From contig NZ_JAUHHF010000011.1 in the NCBI RefSeq assembly GCF_030410395.1, forward strand, positions 1 to 64,000: a DNA stretch of 64,000 nucleotides. The letters are read 5' to 3'. Positions 35,035-44,696 of the stretch are shown here, piece by piece (position 1 is the first letter of the stretch; every line of letters starts with the position of its first letter). Origin of the DNA: Zwartia panacis (GTDB lineage Bacteria; Pseudomonadota; Gammaproteobacteria; Burkholderiales; Burkholderiaceae_B). The notes below the pieces were generated by a model. The model ran no database searches. It was not told the origin of the DNA and saw only the letters and a program-made list of their open reading frames with translations. A program made the position numbers and the translations under genes.

Positions 35035-36010
35035 ATTTGGGTGCCAAATCACTCTCGGCAATGATCCGCGCCCAGTTTTTTGAATAAGTCCTTTCGCGTT
35101 CAGAGAGAGTTTGACTGGGCATATAGTCAACGGTCAGCCCCAATCCGACGAGCCGTTGCTGCACATCGGGTATTTCCAAGACTTTTTTCAACGCATCGCT
35201 GTAGCGTTCCAGGGTCGCTTTCGGTGTGCCTTTGGGCGCGAAAATCCCGTAAAAGGGCAGATCCTCAAAGCCTTTGATGCCGAGCTCAGCGAAGGTGGGG
35301 GTATCAGGGAGTGCGGCTTGCCGCTGAGTTCCCATGACGGCGACCATGCGAAGTTTTCCTGCTTTTTGAAACTCAATGAAGTCTGGCACCGATGCTACGC
35401 CTGCGGGTATTTGCTTGCCCAACATGTCGGCGATCATGGGGGCGCTTCCCTTGTAGGGGACAGCGATCAGGTCGAGTTTGTATCGCGCAGCGAGAACTTT
35501 CACAAGAAACTCGGGTACTGATTGTGGCGCGGGCACGCCGATCGCGGCTTTGCCTTGCTGCGCTGAACGAACGGACTGAATGAATTGGTCAAGAGTCGTT
35601 TCTTTTAAATCACCAGACAAAGCGATTCCGTTGGCAAAGCTGGCAAAACCTGCGACGGGGACAAAATCCGTTTGAGGGTCGTAACCAGCTTTTTTGTTAA
35701 TCAGCGGCAGGATTGAAATCGTATGGTCGTGTGAAAGAAAGAGGACTGAACCATCGGCTGGTGCTGTTTTCAGCGCCTGTGCCGCAATCTGTCCACCTGC
35801 GCCAGCGCGGTTTTCGATAATGACTGGGTTGCCAAGATTTTTGCTCAGCTGCTCGCCAATCACCCGCGCGATAGCGTCTGTGCCGCCACCGGCGGGGAAG
35901 CCCACCATCAGTTTGATGGGGGCATTCTGCGCAAAACTCGAGGCGCTGATTAGTGCGGATGCCAAAAATAAAGAAGCCTTCCGTACTTTATACCCTTTGA
36001 TTTTGAACAT
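35033..36010 (-). CDS. TctC/Bug-family periplasmic solute receptor
   Basis: The 325-residue receptor has a signal peptide (cleavage near ASSFAQ) and Bug signatures: LMVGFPAGGGTDAIAR, VIIENRAGAGGQ and IAVPYKGSAPM. It is the last gene of the minus-strand acyl-CoA operon, 30 bases after the CoA-synthetase gene, so it probably binds a carboxylate handled by that operon. No TctAB permease is encoded nearby. The distal position, away from the other two Bug genes of the operon, suggests a second ligand. Confidence 0.88.
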   Translation of the reverse strand: MFKIKGYKVRKASLFLASALISASSFAQNAPIKLMVGFPAGGGTDAIARVIGEQLSKNLGNPVIIENRAGAGGQIAAQALKTAPADGSVLFLSHDHTISILPLINKKAGYDPQTDFVPVAGFASFANGIALSGDLKETTLDQFIQSVRSAQQGKAAIGVPAPQSVPEFLVKVLAARYKLDLIAVPYKGSAPMIADMLGKQIPAGVASVPDFIEFQKAGKLRMVAVMGTQRQAALPDTPTFAELGIKGFEDLPFYGIFAPKGTPKATLERYSDALKKVLEIPDVQQRLVGLGLTVDYMPSQTLSERERTYSKNWARIIAESDLAPK

Positions 36011-36040
36011 GACACACTCACTTAGACCGAGACGACGGTG

Positions 36041-38113
36041 TTAAACCGAGATGACGGCGTCCAGTGCAACGACCCCCGATTTTTGAACCAGAAGCGGATT
36101 GATATCGATGCTTTGTATCTCTGGATATTTGCATGCCGTTTCACTGATTTTACAGAGAACATCGACTAATGCATCGCAATCAAGAGGTTCGCTACCCCGC
36201 CATCCCTTCAGTAAAGCCGCACCTTTAACTGAATCAATCAGTTGGTGGGCAGATGCTTTGTCAAGCGGCGCGCTTGCCATGGCAACGTCTTTAAAGAGCT
36301 CCACCATGATTCCGCCAAGTCCGAACATGATCATTGGTCCGAAGACAGGATCGCGATGCATGCCAACGAGTGTTTCGACACCCTTGTTGACCATCCTGGA
36401 AATCAGCACACCCTCGAGTCGAGCGTCTGGTTTTGCCGTTTTTGCACGCTGTATAAGGGTTTCGAAGCCTTTCTCAACCTCTGTGCTGTTGGAAAGTCCA
36501 AGTAACACGCCACCAATCTCTGTTTTATGCTGAATATCCGGAGAGAGAATTTTCGCGACGATCGGGTAACCAAATTCGTTGGCAGCCTGGACGGCTTCTT
36601 TTGCCGTGAGACAGACACGCTCTTCAATGACAGGAATCCCTTCTTGTCGAAGCAATTGTTTGGCTTTTGACTCGTCACTTGGATGAATAGCCAACTTAGA
36701 CTTTTGGTTTGAGATGCTGAATGTTGGCATGCGTTCACGACGCTGGCGAATTTGACATGCGGCACTAATCGCGGCGATGGCTCTCGTCGGATCCTCGTAA
36801 ACGGGGATGCCTGCTCCCTCAAGCTCCGCTCTGACTCCGGCTTCGCTAGGCATGATGACGACGACTAATCGGTCCTTGTATGCAGCCTTGAGCTTGAGCA
36901 ATGCGTCGAGAGTATCCCGGAAAACAAGTGGCGCCAGTCCGTTGTTTGCGAGATAGAAAACTAAAGCATCGTCAGTCGTATGTTGCAAAATACACTGTCC
37001 GACATCGACAACGAGTTGTGGATTTGTGGCGACTTGAGCCGTTGTATCGTAGGGATTTCGACCTGCGCCGTACGGAAGCACCACAGCAAGTTGATCGATG
37101 AGCGCTTGTGAGAATGGTTTAATTTCCAATCCCATTCTTGCGCCATCATCCGCCATCAGAATGCCGATCCCGCCAGATACAGTGACAAGCGATAGCTTGT
37201 TATTGGCTGGCATGCGGCCATTGACCAGTAAATAAGCAATGTCGACCATTTCCTCGATGGAGCGGGCACGCCAAGCCCCTGTTTCACGCAAAATGGTGTC
37301 GTATACACGATCATCTCCAGCAAGTGAGCCAGTGTGGGTGGCGGCTGCCGCGGCACCCGCTTCCGAAGTGCCCACTTTCATCATGATGACCGCTTTGCCC
37401 GCAGAGGATGCTTTGTTAATAGCAGCGCGTAATTGGTCTCCGTTACGGCAGCTTTCCATCGAAGCGCAAATCACCTCTGTTTCGGGATCCTGAGCCAGGA
37501 AATCGATGCAATGGGCGACATCCACATCGGCTTCGTTGCCGGTCGCGAGCGTACGGCTCATACCGACTCCTCTCAGATCGGCCATGACATACGTACACGA
37601 TCCAAAAGCGCCACTCTGCGTGATAAATGCGACTTTACCGGGCTTAGGCGCTGCACCTCTTGCAAAGGAGGTTGAAAACGTCGCGAATAATCCGTTCGAT
37701 GGACTGAGCGCTCCGAGCGAGTTTGGACCCACCATCCGCATGCCAGCCTGTCGTGCGATTTCGACCAGATGATCCTGGGCGGCTTTGCCCTCAGGACCCA
37801 TCTCACCAAAACCCGAGCTCAGTACTTGGACAACTTTGACGCCCTTTTTGGCGCAGTCGCGAAGAGATTCCTCGACCCGCGTGGAGGGAACAATAATGAC
37901 AGCTTGATCGACGGGTCCGGGAATCGCTGATACCGAGGGGTAGGCGGTGAGTCCCTGAATTTCGGGTGAAGATGGATTGACAGGGTAGAGCTTTCCCTTG
38001 AAACCATAAGTTTTCATGTAATGAATGGCGCGACCACTTAATTTTTTGGGATCGCTTGAAGCTCCGACAATCGCGAGAGACTGAGGATTAAAAAGTGCGT
38101 CTAAATCGTGCAT
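36041..38113 (-). CDS. ADP-forming acyl-CoA synthetase family protein
   Basis: The 690-residue protein fuses alpha and beta parts of ADP-forming acetate-CoA ligase. It has a CoA-binding domain (about 5-125, LAIVGASSDPKK), succinyl-CoA-ligase-like domains with the phospho-His loop ATHTGSLAGD (His260), and a C-terminal ATP-grasp domain (about 465-690, ending IDINPLLV). It should activate a carboxylic acid to its CoA-thioester or run in reverse to make ATP. It sits with enoyl-CoA hydratase and two acyl-CoA dehydrogenase genes, so it likely activates the substrate of that pathway. Confidence 0.88.
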   Translation of the reverse strand: MHDLDALFNPQSLAIVGASSDPKKLSGRAIHYMKTYGFKGKLYPVNPSSPEIQGLTAYPSVSAIPGPVDQAVIIVPSTRVEESLRDCAKKGVKVVQVLSSGFGEMGPEGKAAQDHLVEIARQAGMRMVGPNSLGALSPSNGLFATFSTSFARGAAPKPGKVAFITQSGAFGSCTYVMADLRGVGMSRTLATGNEADVDVAHCIDFLAQDPETEVICASMESCRNGDQLRAAINKASSAGKAVIMMKVGTSEAGAAAAATHTGSLAGDDRVYDTILRETGAWRARSIEEMVDIAYLLVNGRMPANNKLSLVTVSGGIGILMADDGARMGLEIKPFSQALIDQLAVVLPYGAGRNPYDTTAQVATNPQLVVDVGQCILQHTTDDALVFYLANNGLAPLVFRDTLDALLKLKAAYKDRLVVVIMPSEAGVRAELEGAGIPVYEDPTRAIAAISAACQIRQRRERMPTFSISNQKSKLAIHPSDESKAKQLLRQEGIPVIEERVCLTAKEAVQAANEFGYPIVAKILSPDIQHKTEIGGVLLGLSNSTEVEKGFETLIQRAKTAKPDARLEGVLISRMVNKGVETLVGMHRDPVFGPMIMFGLGGIMVELFKDVAMASAPLDKASAHQLIDSVKGAALLKGWRGSEPLDCDALVDVLCKISETACKYPEIQSIDINPLLVQKSGVVALDAVISV

Positions 38114-38117
38114 GCTG

Positions 38118-39251
38118 TTAGTCTGCCTTTGCTATTTCTTGATGTGCGCGCTCTGCGTGAAACTGACCATCACCGAATTCAAGGTTAGTCATCAAAATCC
38201 GTTTATTGAGTCGAGTCGCCCAGAGCTCTTCAGTCATTCCCATCCCGCCATGAACTTGAATGACAGTATGGGCGAGTTTGGGGCCCACTTGGGAAAGATA
38301 GAGTTTGAGAAGAGAGAGATCGCGGTTTGGAGCCTCCCCTGTATCATTGACTTTACGAGTGAATGCGCTGACAAACGCACGAATACTTTCGTATTTAGCG
38401 TAAACATCCGCAATGTAATGACGCAGTACTTGGAAGGTTGAAAGTGTGACACCAAATTGCTGTCGTTCACTTAAGTAACGAATGGTTTGCTCTAACGCGC
38501 AAGCCATGCTTGAGACGGCCTCAACACAGGCAAAGAGCGCACCATAATTGAACATGCGGTCATAGGCTTTTGAAAAATCAGGACCAGCTGCGATGCACCA
38601 CTGATTTTTAAGCGGTTGAGCATCAAATGAGAGTGAAATACTATCGCGCGAATCAATGCGAATTTCATGACTGACTGTCAGATTGATGTCGTCTCGAGGG
38701 ATGAGCCAAAGCGAGGGCGTACCCTCATGATTTGGACAGCACAGCAGAAAATGAGAGGCATCTGGAATGCACTCAACCCCAGCCACTTTTCCACTCAGTA
38801 TTTGTAAATTTCCCTGTTGAGTGATGTTCAATGTCATTTCATGTGACATTTGTTTTAAAAATGGATCGAGCGGCTGATAAATCAGCTGAATATGAATCGA
38901 TCCATCTGCCATTGAAGATAAAAGCGATGATTTGTCTTTTATATTGAGTGGCTCCAGCAAAATGGCGGGTAGACCCATGCCGGTGCCCAAAGGCAAGGGT
39001 AGTGCGTGTGTCGCAGTGCCTTCAAGTAAGGCACAGAAATCAAGCAAAGTACCACCAAGTCCTCCAGCGTTTTCGGGAATGAGGCACGCTGCCCAACCCA
39101 ACTCAATGCATTCTTTCCATTTTTTTTCACGAAATTGTCTTTTTTGGTCGCTGGTGTGAAGACTACTGATTTCGTGTTCGGCATCTTTCGCAAAGCGAGA
39201 CGCGGATTCCTGAAACTCGGAACCGAATATGGGTGTCGCAGTAAACGTCAT
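38118..39251 (-). CDS. Acyl-CoA dehydrogenase, small-subunit type
   Basis: The 377-residue flavoprotein fits the acyl-CoA dehydrogenase fold: N-terminal GWAACLIPENAGGLGG and C-terminal RQQFGVTLSTFQVLRHYIAD and QVHGGMGMTEE motifs that bind FAD. It lacks the usual mid-region QGYSEP segment seen in its partner, as expected for the non-catalytic-type subunit of paired enzymes such as PimC/PimD or FadE26/27. It is four bases before the synthetase gene and five bases after the larger dehydrogenase gene. A heteromeric enzyme is inferred. Confidence 0.85.
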   Translation of the reverse strand: MTFTATPIFGSEFQESASRFAKDAEHEISSLHTSDQKRQFREKKWKECIELGWAACLIPENAGGLGGTLLDFCALLEGTATHALPLPLGTGMGLPAILLEPLNIKDKSSLLSSMADGSIHIQLIYQPLDPFLKQMSHEMTLNITQQGNLQILSGKVAGVECIPDASHFLLCCPNHEGTPSLWLIPRDDINLTVSHEIRIDSRDSISLSFDAQPLKNQWCIAAGPDFSKAYDRMFNYGALFACVEAVSSMACALEQTIRYLSERQQFGVTLSTFQVLRHYIADVYAKYESIRAFVSAFTRKVNDTGEAPNRDLSLLKLYLSQVGPKLAHTVIQVHGGMGMTEELWATRLNKRILMTNLEFGDGQFHAERAHQEIAKAD

Positions 39252-39256
39252 AAGAG

Positions 39257-40447
39257 TCAGTGTCCAAAAATTTCACGGGCAATCATATTTTTCTGAACTT
39301 CGTTGCTGCCACCATAGATCGTGCGCACTCTTGAATAAAAATAATTCTGTAGCCAGAGTGCGGCTTGCGCGTTCCCGTCGAATTGTGTGTGCTCATCTAT
39401 AGGCATGCTGGTTGCATACTCAGGTCCCATAACTTCCATTCCGATTTCGGTGATGGTTTGAAACAAGCCAGAGCTATTGATTTTGAGCACCGAGGGTTGA
39501 AGTCGGATCGGTTGTTTATTCATGACGGCATCGATCGCTTCAAGTCCGAGCTCCTGGATAGCCCTGAGTTCGGCTTCAACCGCAAGAAGACGGTATTCGA
39601 TATTTTGTCTGCGATGCTGATGCACTGGGGTAGATAAGCGATCTTTGATGAGTGTGCGAGTCCTTTTGAGGTATTGAAAGAGCGGCGCAGTATTGGCAGA
39701 GTTCAGTCGCTCGCGTGCCAGTAGGAATTTCCCATATTTCCAACCATCACCGATTTCGCCAATACAGTCGGCAAGTGGCACCTCAACATTATCCAGAAAC
39801 ACTTCATTCACATGGTGCCAGCCATCAATCGTTCGGATGGGTCTGACAGTAATGCCTTTGGTGCGAACGGGAATAATGAGCAGACTAATACCTTCTTGTT
39901 TTCTGGACTCAACCGATGTTCGTACAAGCGTATACATCAGGTCGGACTCTTGTGCATGCGAGGTCCATGTTTTTTGTCCATTTACGATAAACACATCACC
40001 TTCGATGCGCGCATGAGTTTTAAGAGAGGCAAGATCGGAGCCGGAATTAGGCTCTGAGTAGCCTTGACACCACCACTCCGACCCATCCAGAATGCGGGGT
40101 AAATAGCGCGCCTTTTGACTCTCGGAGCCAAATTCGATGAGTACGGGTCCTATGTGGCGCAGACCATGATGGTACTGGGGAGGGCAGTCATTTTCGGCGA
40201 GAACTTCCCCGAAGATTGCCTGTTGCCTTGGGTTCCAACCTGTTCCACCATATTCGACAGGCCAATTAGGCGCTCCCCATCCGCGTGCAAATAGAATTTT
40301 TTGCCAGCGACTCCATGGCTCTCGCGACAGCTTGCGATTGAGCGCCATGATTTCTTTGATATCTGCCGGACAGTTTTTGCTGACGAACTCTTCTATTTCC
40401 GACCTGAATGCATCGTAATCAATGTCGTCTTTCAAATCATTGCTCAT
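39257..40447 (-). CDS. Acyl-CoA dehydrogenase, large-subunit type
   Basis: The 396-residue protein has the typical WCQGYSEPNSGSDLASL flavin motif, the FIVNGQKTWTSHA segment and the C-terminal YGGSNEVQKNMIAREIFG motif. It resembles the large subunit of PimC/PimD-like enzymes acting on dicarboxyl- or branched-chain acyl-CoA. Its gene overlaps nothing but is five bases from the smaller partner gene, supporting a heteromeric dehydrogenase that passes electrons to ETF. Confidence 0.88.
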   Translation of the reverse strand: MSNDLKDDIDYDAFRSEIEEFVSKNCPADIKEIMALNRKLSREPWSRWQKILFARGWGAPNWPVEYGGTGWNPRQQAIFGEVLAENDCPPQYHHGLRHIGPVLIEFGSESQKARYLPRILDGSEWWCQGYSEPNSGSDLASLKTHARIEGDVFIVNGQKTWTSHAQESDLMYTLVRTSVESRKQEGISLLIIPVRTKGITVRPIRTIDGWHHVNEVFLDNVEVPLADCIGEIGDGWKYGKFLLARERLNSANTAPLFQYLKRTRTLIKDRLSTPVHQHRRQNIEYRLLAVEAELRAIQELGLEAIDAVMNKQPIRLQPSVLKINSSGLFQTITEIGMEVMGPEYATSMPIDEHTQFDGNAQAALWLQNYFYSRVRTIYGGSNEVQKNMIAREIFGH

Positions 40448-40468
40448 TATTCTTATTTCCAGATAGGA

Positions 40469-41242
40469 CTAACGACCCTTGTAGACAGGTTTACGTTTTT
40501 CTTTAAAAGCAAGCAACGCTTCTTTGGTATCTTCTGTTTTACCAAGCGCCACGGTCATATTTTGTTCAAAGCGGTAGCCCTCTCGGCGGGGCATCACAGC
40601 AGTCACCTGAGCAGCTTGTTTTGCATAACTCAACGCAATAGGCGCTTTGCTTGCGATATCGTTGGCGATCTCCATGACATAAGGCATGAGTTCTTCAGGT
40701 GGAAGGCTCGCCTCGATCAGACCCAGACGATACATTTCATCTGCGTCTATTTTCATACCTGTAAAGAACATTCGGCGAGCGCGTGATTTTCCAAAAATAC
40801 TTTGCAGCATCGCTGTGCCGCCGGCTAGACCTACATTGATTTCTGGCATCGAGAAGATCGCCGTATTGGATGCGACCCAAATATCGCATTGGGTCATGAG
40901 ACCAAAACCAGCGCCCATCGCTGGACCATTGACTGCGGCGATCACCGGTTTACTGCATTCAATGATCGAGTTGCCGGCTTCACGTACCAGGCGATTGTGG
41001 TGCCAGTAGGCTCCAGGCTTGTCATTGAGTCCTGGACGTTCGCTCAGATCGGCGCCTGCGCAAAATATTTTTCCTTTCCCGGTAATGACAGCGACTTTTA
41101 CGTCAGGTGCATCAGTAAAGTAGTCAAAGACCTGAATAATTTCACTCCGCATTTGCGCATTTTGTGCGTTATGAGGAGGACGATTCAAGGTGACCGTGGC
41201 AACTCCATTTGAAATGTCCAGTTCGAGTGTTTGCAGATCCAT
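40469..41242 (-). CDS. Enoyl-CoA hydratase/isomerase family protein
   Basis: The 257-residue crotonase-fold protein has the oxyanion segment FCAGADLSE (60-68) and NGPAMGAGFGL. At the two catalytic positions of rat enoyl-CoA hydratase, the second Glu is kept (Glu133 in MPEINVG), while the position 20 residues earlier is Gly113 instead of Glu. It may therefore run another crotonase reaction such as isomerisation or hydrolysis. It is 21 bases upstream of the large dehydrogenase gene. Confidence 0.85.
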   Translation of the reverse strand: MDLQTLELDISNGVATVTLNRPPHNAQNAQMRSEIIQVFDYFTDAPDVKVAVITGKGKIFCAGADLSERPGLNDKPGAYWHHNRLVREAGNSIIECSKPVIAAVNGPAMGAGFGLMTQCDIWVASNTAIFSMPEINVGLAGGTAMLQSIFGKSRARRMFFTGMKIDADEMYRLGLIEASLPPEELMPYVMEIANDIASKAPIALSYAKQAAQVTAVMPRREGYRFEQNMTVALGKTEDTKEALLAFKEKRKPVYKGR

Positions 41243-41291
41243 TTTTAACCTTAATCAGTAGGTGTTACGTAGCTTGAATTTTTATCTAGAG

Positions 41292-42263
41292 TTATTCGAC
41301 CGTGATGCTGACGCCTTCGACTTTCATCAAATTTCTGAGTCTCTTTTCCTCATCCTGCAGGAACTTGCCAAATTCAGCAGTTTTCAGACCTTGAATAAAA
41401 AGTCCTGTTTGATTGATCGCATTTTGTACATTGCTGGTTTTCATTGCAGTGTCAATTCCTTTAAGCAATTCATTCTGAATGTCTTCAGGCGTACCGGTTG
41501 GTATTAAAAATCCAAACCAGCTGCCAAAAACAAGATCAATTCCTAGCTCTTTGAATGTTGGAACATTGGGCGCCGCTGGATGTCTTTTTTCAGATGAAAT
41601 TGCGATCGCGTTGAGCGTGCCGGAGTTGACGCGCGGCATAGCCGATGGGCCGTCAAAAATCCCCATGATTTGTCCCCCAAGCAGATCGTTCATCGCGGGA
41701 CCTGTGCCTTTGTATGGTACGTGTGTAATTCGCACACCTGCTTCAGCGGCAAAGAGTTCGGCTGCGATGTGAGGGCTTGAAGCATTGCCGGAAGATCCAA
41801 AAATCAAACCACCTGGATTTTTCTTACCAAAAGCGATCATCTCCTTGACGTTCTTGAATGGAACGTTCGGATTCACGACCAGCAGGCTTGTGGAGCGGCC
41901 GAGCAGATACAAGGGGCTGAGGCTTTTAGGGTCGTATGGCAAGCTCTTTTTGAGTACAGGGTTTGAGGTAAATCCGTAGCTTGTCAGCAAAAGGGTATAG
42001 CCATTTGCAGGCGATCGGGCAACGAGTTGAGTGCCAATGACTGTTCCACCACCAGGCTTATTATCGACAACGACTGGTTGTCCCCATTGTTTTGAGAGCT
42101 CTGCGGCAATGGCTCGACCATAGATGTCAGTGACTCCGCCAGGTGGGTAGGGAATGACGATGGTGACTTGCTTATCCGGGAATTTTGCGTGCGCGAACGA
42201 GGCACAGATTGTCATCAGACAGCTGAGTAATATTTTTTTGAGTGAGGATTTAATGACTTGCAT
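41292..42263 (-). CDS. TctC/Bug-family periplasmic solute receptor
   Basis: The 323-residue receptor has a signal peptide (to about FAHA) and Bug motifs VTIVIPYPPGGVTDI, VVVDNKPGGGTVIG and VTHVPYKGTGPA. It sits between a sister receptor gene 18 bases upstream and the enoyl-CoA hydratase gene. Two adjacent but diverged receptors suggest related ligands feeding the same pathway. Downstream TctAB genes are absent. Confidence 0.88.
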   Translation of the reverse strand: MQVIKSSLKKILLSCLMTICASFAHAKFPDKQVTIVIPYPPGGVTDIYGRAIAAELSKQWGQPVVVDNKPGGGTVIGTQLVARSPANGYTLLLTSYGFTSNPVLKKSLPYDPKSLSPLYLLGRSTSLLVVNPNVPFKNVKEMIAFGKKNPGGLIFGSSGNASSPHIAAELFAAEAGVRITHVPYKGTGPAMNDLLGGQIMGIFDGPSAMPRVNSGTLNAIAISSEKRHPAAPNVPTFKELGIDLVFGSWFGFLIPTGTPEDIQNELLKGIDTAMKTSNVQNAINQTGLFIQGLKTAEFGKFLQDEEKRLRNLMKVEGVSITVE

Positions 42264-42281
42264 TTGTCGATCTCCTTTTAT

Positions 42282-43256
42282 TTATTTTTTCTCTGATGCT
42301 TTGGACTGCTCGATCACTTTTTTCCACTTGGCTGACTCGGAGCGAACGATTGCATCCATTTCTTCTGGTGTGCCGCCTTTGACATCCAGACCTGTTGCGA
42401 TCAGGCGTTGACGAACGTCAGGCATGTTCAAGACTTCATTGAGTTCTTTATTTAGTTTCGCAATGATGGCGGGTGGTGTGCCTGCGGGTGCAGTGATGTA
42501 GTTGATAGGAGAGGCGGAGTAGCCTTTCAGCGTGTCAGCGATCGGGGGAAGTTCAGGTGTCGCTGGATTTCTAGAGAGCGTCGATACGCCTAAGGCTTTG
42601 ACGGCGCCTGCCTTGATGTGTGCTTGGTATACAGACAGAGAGTCGATCGACATTTGTACTGAGCCACCAACAACTTCAGTGACCGCTGCGCCAGAGCCTT
42701 TGTATGGCACATGTTCGATATTGATTCCCGCCATGCTTTTGAAAAGCTCTCCGGCAAGGTGACTCGAGGAGCCCATGCCCGAGCTTGCGAAGTTGACTTT
42801 GTTGGGATTGGCCTTCGCATAATCGATCAACTCTTTGACCGAATTTACTGGTAAGTCCTTATTCACGACTAAAACGTTACTGCCTTCGATCAGCTGAATG
42901 ACAGGTGAAAAAGCAGTCGCCGCATCGTATGGCATTTTGTCCATGAGATACGGTGCCGTCATTTGTTGACCGGGCGTAGCGTAAAGAAGTGTGTATCCGT
43001 CTTTGGGCGATGATGCGACAAAAGCGGCACCGATCACGCCGCCAGCACCAGGCTTGTATTCGATGACCACGGGCTGCCCAAGTCGTTTGGATAAAGGCTC
43101 ACTGATGATGCGCGCCGTATTGTCGGCACCGCCCCCTGGAGCGAAGGGCACGACAAGCCGAATGGGTTTGTTTGGATAGTCCTGCGCGATCGCTGCAGTA
43201 TTGCCAAGTGCAGAGAAAACTGCGAAAGCACTGATCAAAAGCTTTTGAAGCTTCAT
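42282..43256 (-). CDS. TctC/Bug-family periplasmic solute receptor
   Basis: The 324-residue receptor has a signal peptide ending near AAIAQ and the motifs IRLVVPFAPGGGADN, VVIEYKPGAGGVIG and IEHVPYKGSGAA. It is the first gene of the minus-strand acyl-CoA operon and faces the LysR gene across a 159-base region holding a LysR-type box, so it is the most likely point of regulated transcription. Ligand unknown. Confidence 0.9.
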   Translation of the reverse strand: MKLQKLLISAFAVFSALGNTAAIAQDYPNKPIRLVVPFAPGGGADNTARIISEPLSKRLGQPVVIEYKPGAGGVIGAAFVASSPKDGYTLLYATPGQQMTAPYLMDKMPYDAATAFSPVIQLIEGSNVLVVNKDLPVNSVKELIDYAKANPNKVNFASSGMGSSSHLAGELFKSMAGINIEHVPYKGSGAAVTEVVGGSVQMSIDSLSVYQAHIKAGAVKALGVSTLSRNPATPELPPIADTLKGYSASPINYITAPAGTPPAIIAKLNKELNEVLNMPDVRQRLIATGLDVKGGTPEEMDAIVRSESAKWKKVIEQSKASEKK

Positions 43257-43358
43257 GGTTTGTCTCCTGGGGAAGGGATATTTAAATTTTTATTGATCTT
43301 TTTTTTCATCCTAAGGTACAAATCGCTATAGCAACTAATACTTGTTTGACATACCGCT

Positions 43359-43373
43359 ATGCGATTTACGCAT
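43359..43373. promoter_or_regulatory. LysR-type T-N11-A palindrome
   Basis: ATGCG-ATTTA-CGCAT is a perfect 5-bp inverted repeat that obeys the T-N11-A rule of LysR-family binding sites. It lies in the divergent region between the lysR gene (start 43416) and the Bug receptor gene (start 43256). A second small palindrome, GCTATAGC, is at 43325-43332. Assigned as a candidate operator. Confidence 0.5.
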
Positions 43374-43415
43374 GGCAGTTTCGACTTATTGATTAATTAT
43401 CACGGAGCCTGTGCC

Positions 43416-44381
43416 TTGAAGCTTCAACAATTGAAGTACTTGGTAACCGTTGTGAAGACGGGTTTCAATATTTCCGAGGCCGCTCGCTTGTTGCATACTT
43501 CACAACCAGGCGTCAGTAGACAATTGATGCAACTCGAGCAGGAGTTAGGTGTTTCTTTGTTGCGGCGCACCAAGAACAGCATCATCGGTTTAACTGAGGA
43601 CGCCCAACCTATTCTGGAGCTTTCGGTTAGAGTCTTGGCGGATGTTGAGGGAATCAAGCAGATTGCTCAAAGTATGCAGGCCGGAGAGCCTAAGTCTGTC
43701 ACAGTGGTCACCACGCATAGTTTTGCCCGCCACATGATTGCTGAACCACTTTCCAGACTCAGCGGTAGAGAGCCTTTGGTTAGGGTGACGATTAATCAAA
43801 GTTCCTCTGAGGGTGCGCTGCAACAAGTCCTTTCTGGCGAGGCTGATATCGCTCTGAATAGTAAGCGTGCCGACAATCTGGAACTGGTCTCGTTGCCGGT
43901 ATTCAAGCTGCCGAGAGTACTCGCAGCGCCTAAGGGACATCCGATTCTGGCGTGTTCAAACATTTCTTTCGAGGAAATCACCCGTCATCCTCATATCGCC
44001 TACCCCCAAGCTTTCGCAGCCCGCAGATCGCTTGACGAAGCTTTTGCAACACACCACCTTAAATGTAATGTTGTCATTACCGCTACTGATGCAGATATGG
44101 TGATGGCGTGTGTTGTCAAAGGATTGGGCATTGCCATTTTGACTACACTCAGCACGCAGGATATTGATACACGTCGAGTGAGTTTGCTGCCGCTCGATCA
44201 TTTGTTTGATCCGGTGATTGCTTACATCACAATTAGAAGAGAAAGCGTCCATAACCGCGCAGTCATGGAATTTTTACAATCTCTGATTCCTTGGTTCCGG
44301 CAAGTAGATCCGCGATTATTTTTTTTACAAGGGGCGGCAGTTCAGGAACCAAAAGTATGGCCGGACTGTCTGAATACGTAA
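43416..44381 (+). CDS. LysR-family regulator, CysB-like
   Basis: A TTG start at 43416, with GGAG eight bases upstream, gives 321 residues beginning MKLQQLKYLVTVV, the normal CysB-group N-terminus and length. The track upstream of it is not protein-like. The winged HTH (about 1-60, ISEAARLLHTSQPGVSRQL) is followed by the effector domain. It is divergent from the acyl-CoA/Bug operon and probably controls it through the palindrome at 43359. The inducer is likely a CoA-linked or carboxylate intermediate (inference). Confidence 0.85.
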   Translation: MKLQQLKYLVTVVKTGFNISEAARLLHTSQPGVSRQLMQLEQELGVSLLRRTKNSIIGLTEDAQPILELSVRVLADVEGIKQIAQSMQAGEPKSVTVVTTHSFARHMIAEPLSRLSGREPLVRVTINQSSSEGALQQVLSGEADIALNSKRADNLELVSLPVFKLPRVLAAPKGHPILACSNISFEEITRHPHIAYPQAFAARRSLDEAFATHHLKCNVVITATDADMVMACVVKGLGIAILTTLSTQDIDTRRVSLLPLDHLFDPVIAYITIRRESVHNRAVMEFLQSLIPWFRQVDPRLFFLQGAAVQEPKVWPDCLNT

Positions 44382-44423
44382 TACTGTTTAGGTCAATCCA
44401 AATCTTGAATAAGAGGGGTCGAG

Positions 44424-44696
44424 ATGCTCAGGATGATCACAATGCCTGCCTTGGCGGTCACTCTGCTAGTAAGCGGATGTGTCGTAGTAGACCCCGGCCA
44501 GCCTAGGTATGCCTATGGTGGTGGAGGTTATTACAGCGCATATGGTGGCGGAGCCTACTACGCTGCACCGCCCGTACGTTTCTTCGGCCCGACGTATTAC
44601 GCACCTCCTCCACCTCGTGTGATTGTGGTGCGGGAGCGACCATATCGGTCCAAGTCATATCGTCGATCTCACGGTCAAGGCGCTGATGGTCACTGA
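44424..44696 (+). CDS. Small Gly/Tyr/Pro-rich lipoprotein
   Basis: The 90-residue protein has a lipobox LVSGC (Cys19) after a short hydrophobic signal. The mature part is low-complexity with YGGGGYY repeats, then APPPPRVIVV and a basic tail. Similar short glycine/tyrosine-rich lipoproteins are common in Betaproteobacteria with unknown role, probably in the cell envelope. It stands alone after the lysR gene. GAGG lies about 10 bases before the ATG. Confidence 0.65.
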   Translation: MLRMITMPALAVTLLVSGCVVVDPGQPRYAYGGGGYYSAYGGGAYYAAPPVRFFGPTYYAPPPPRVIVVRERPYRSKSYRRSHGQGADGH

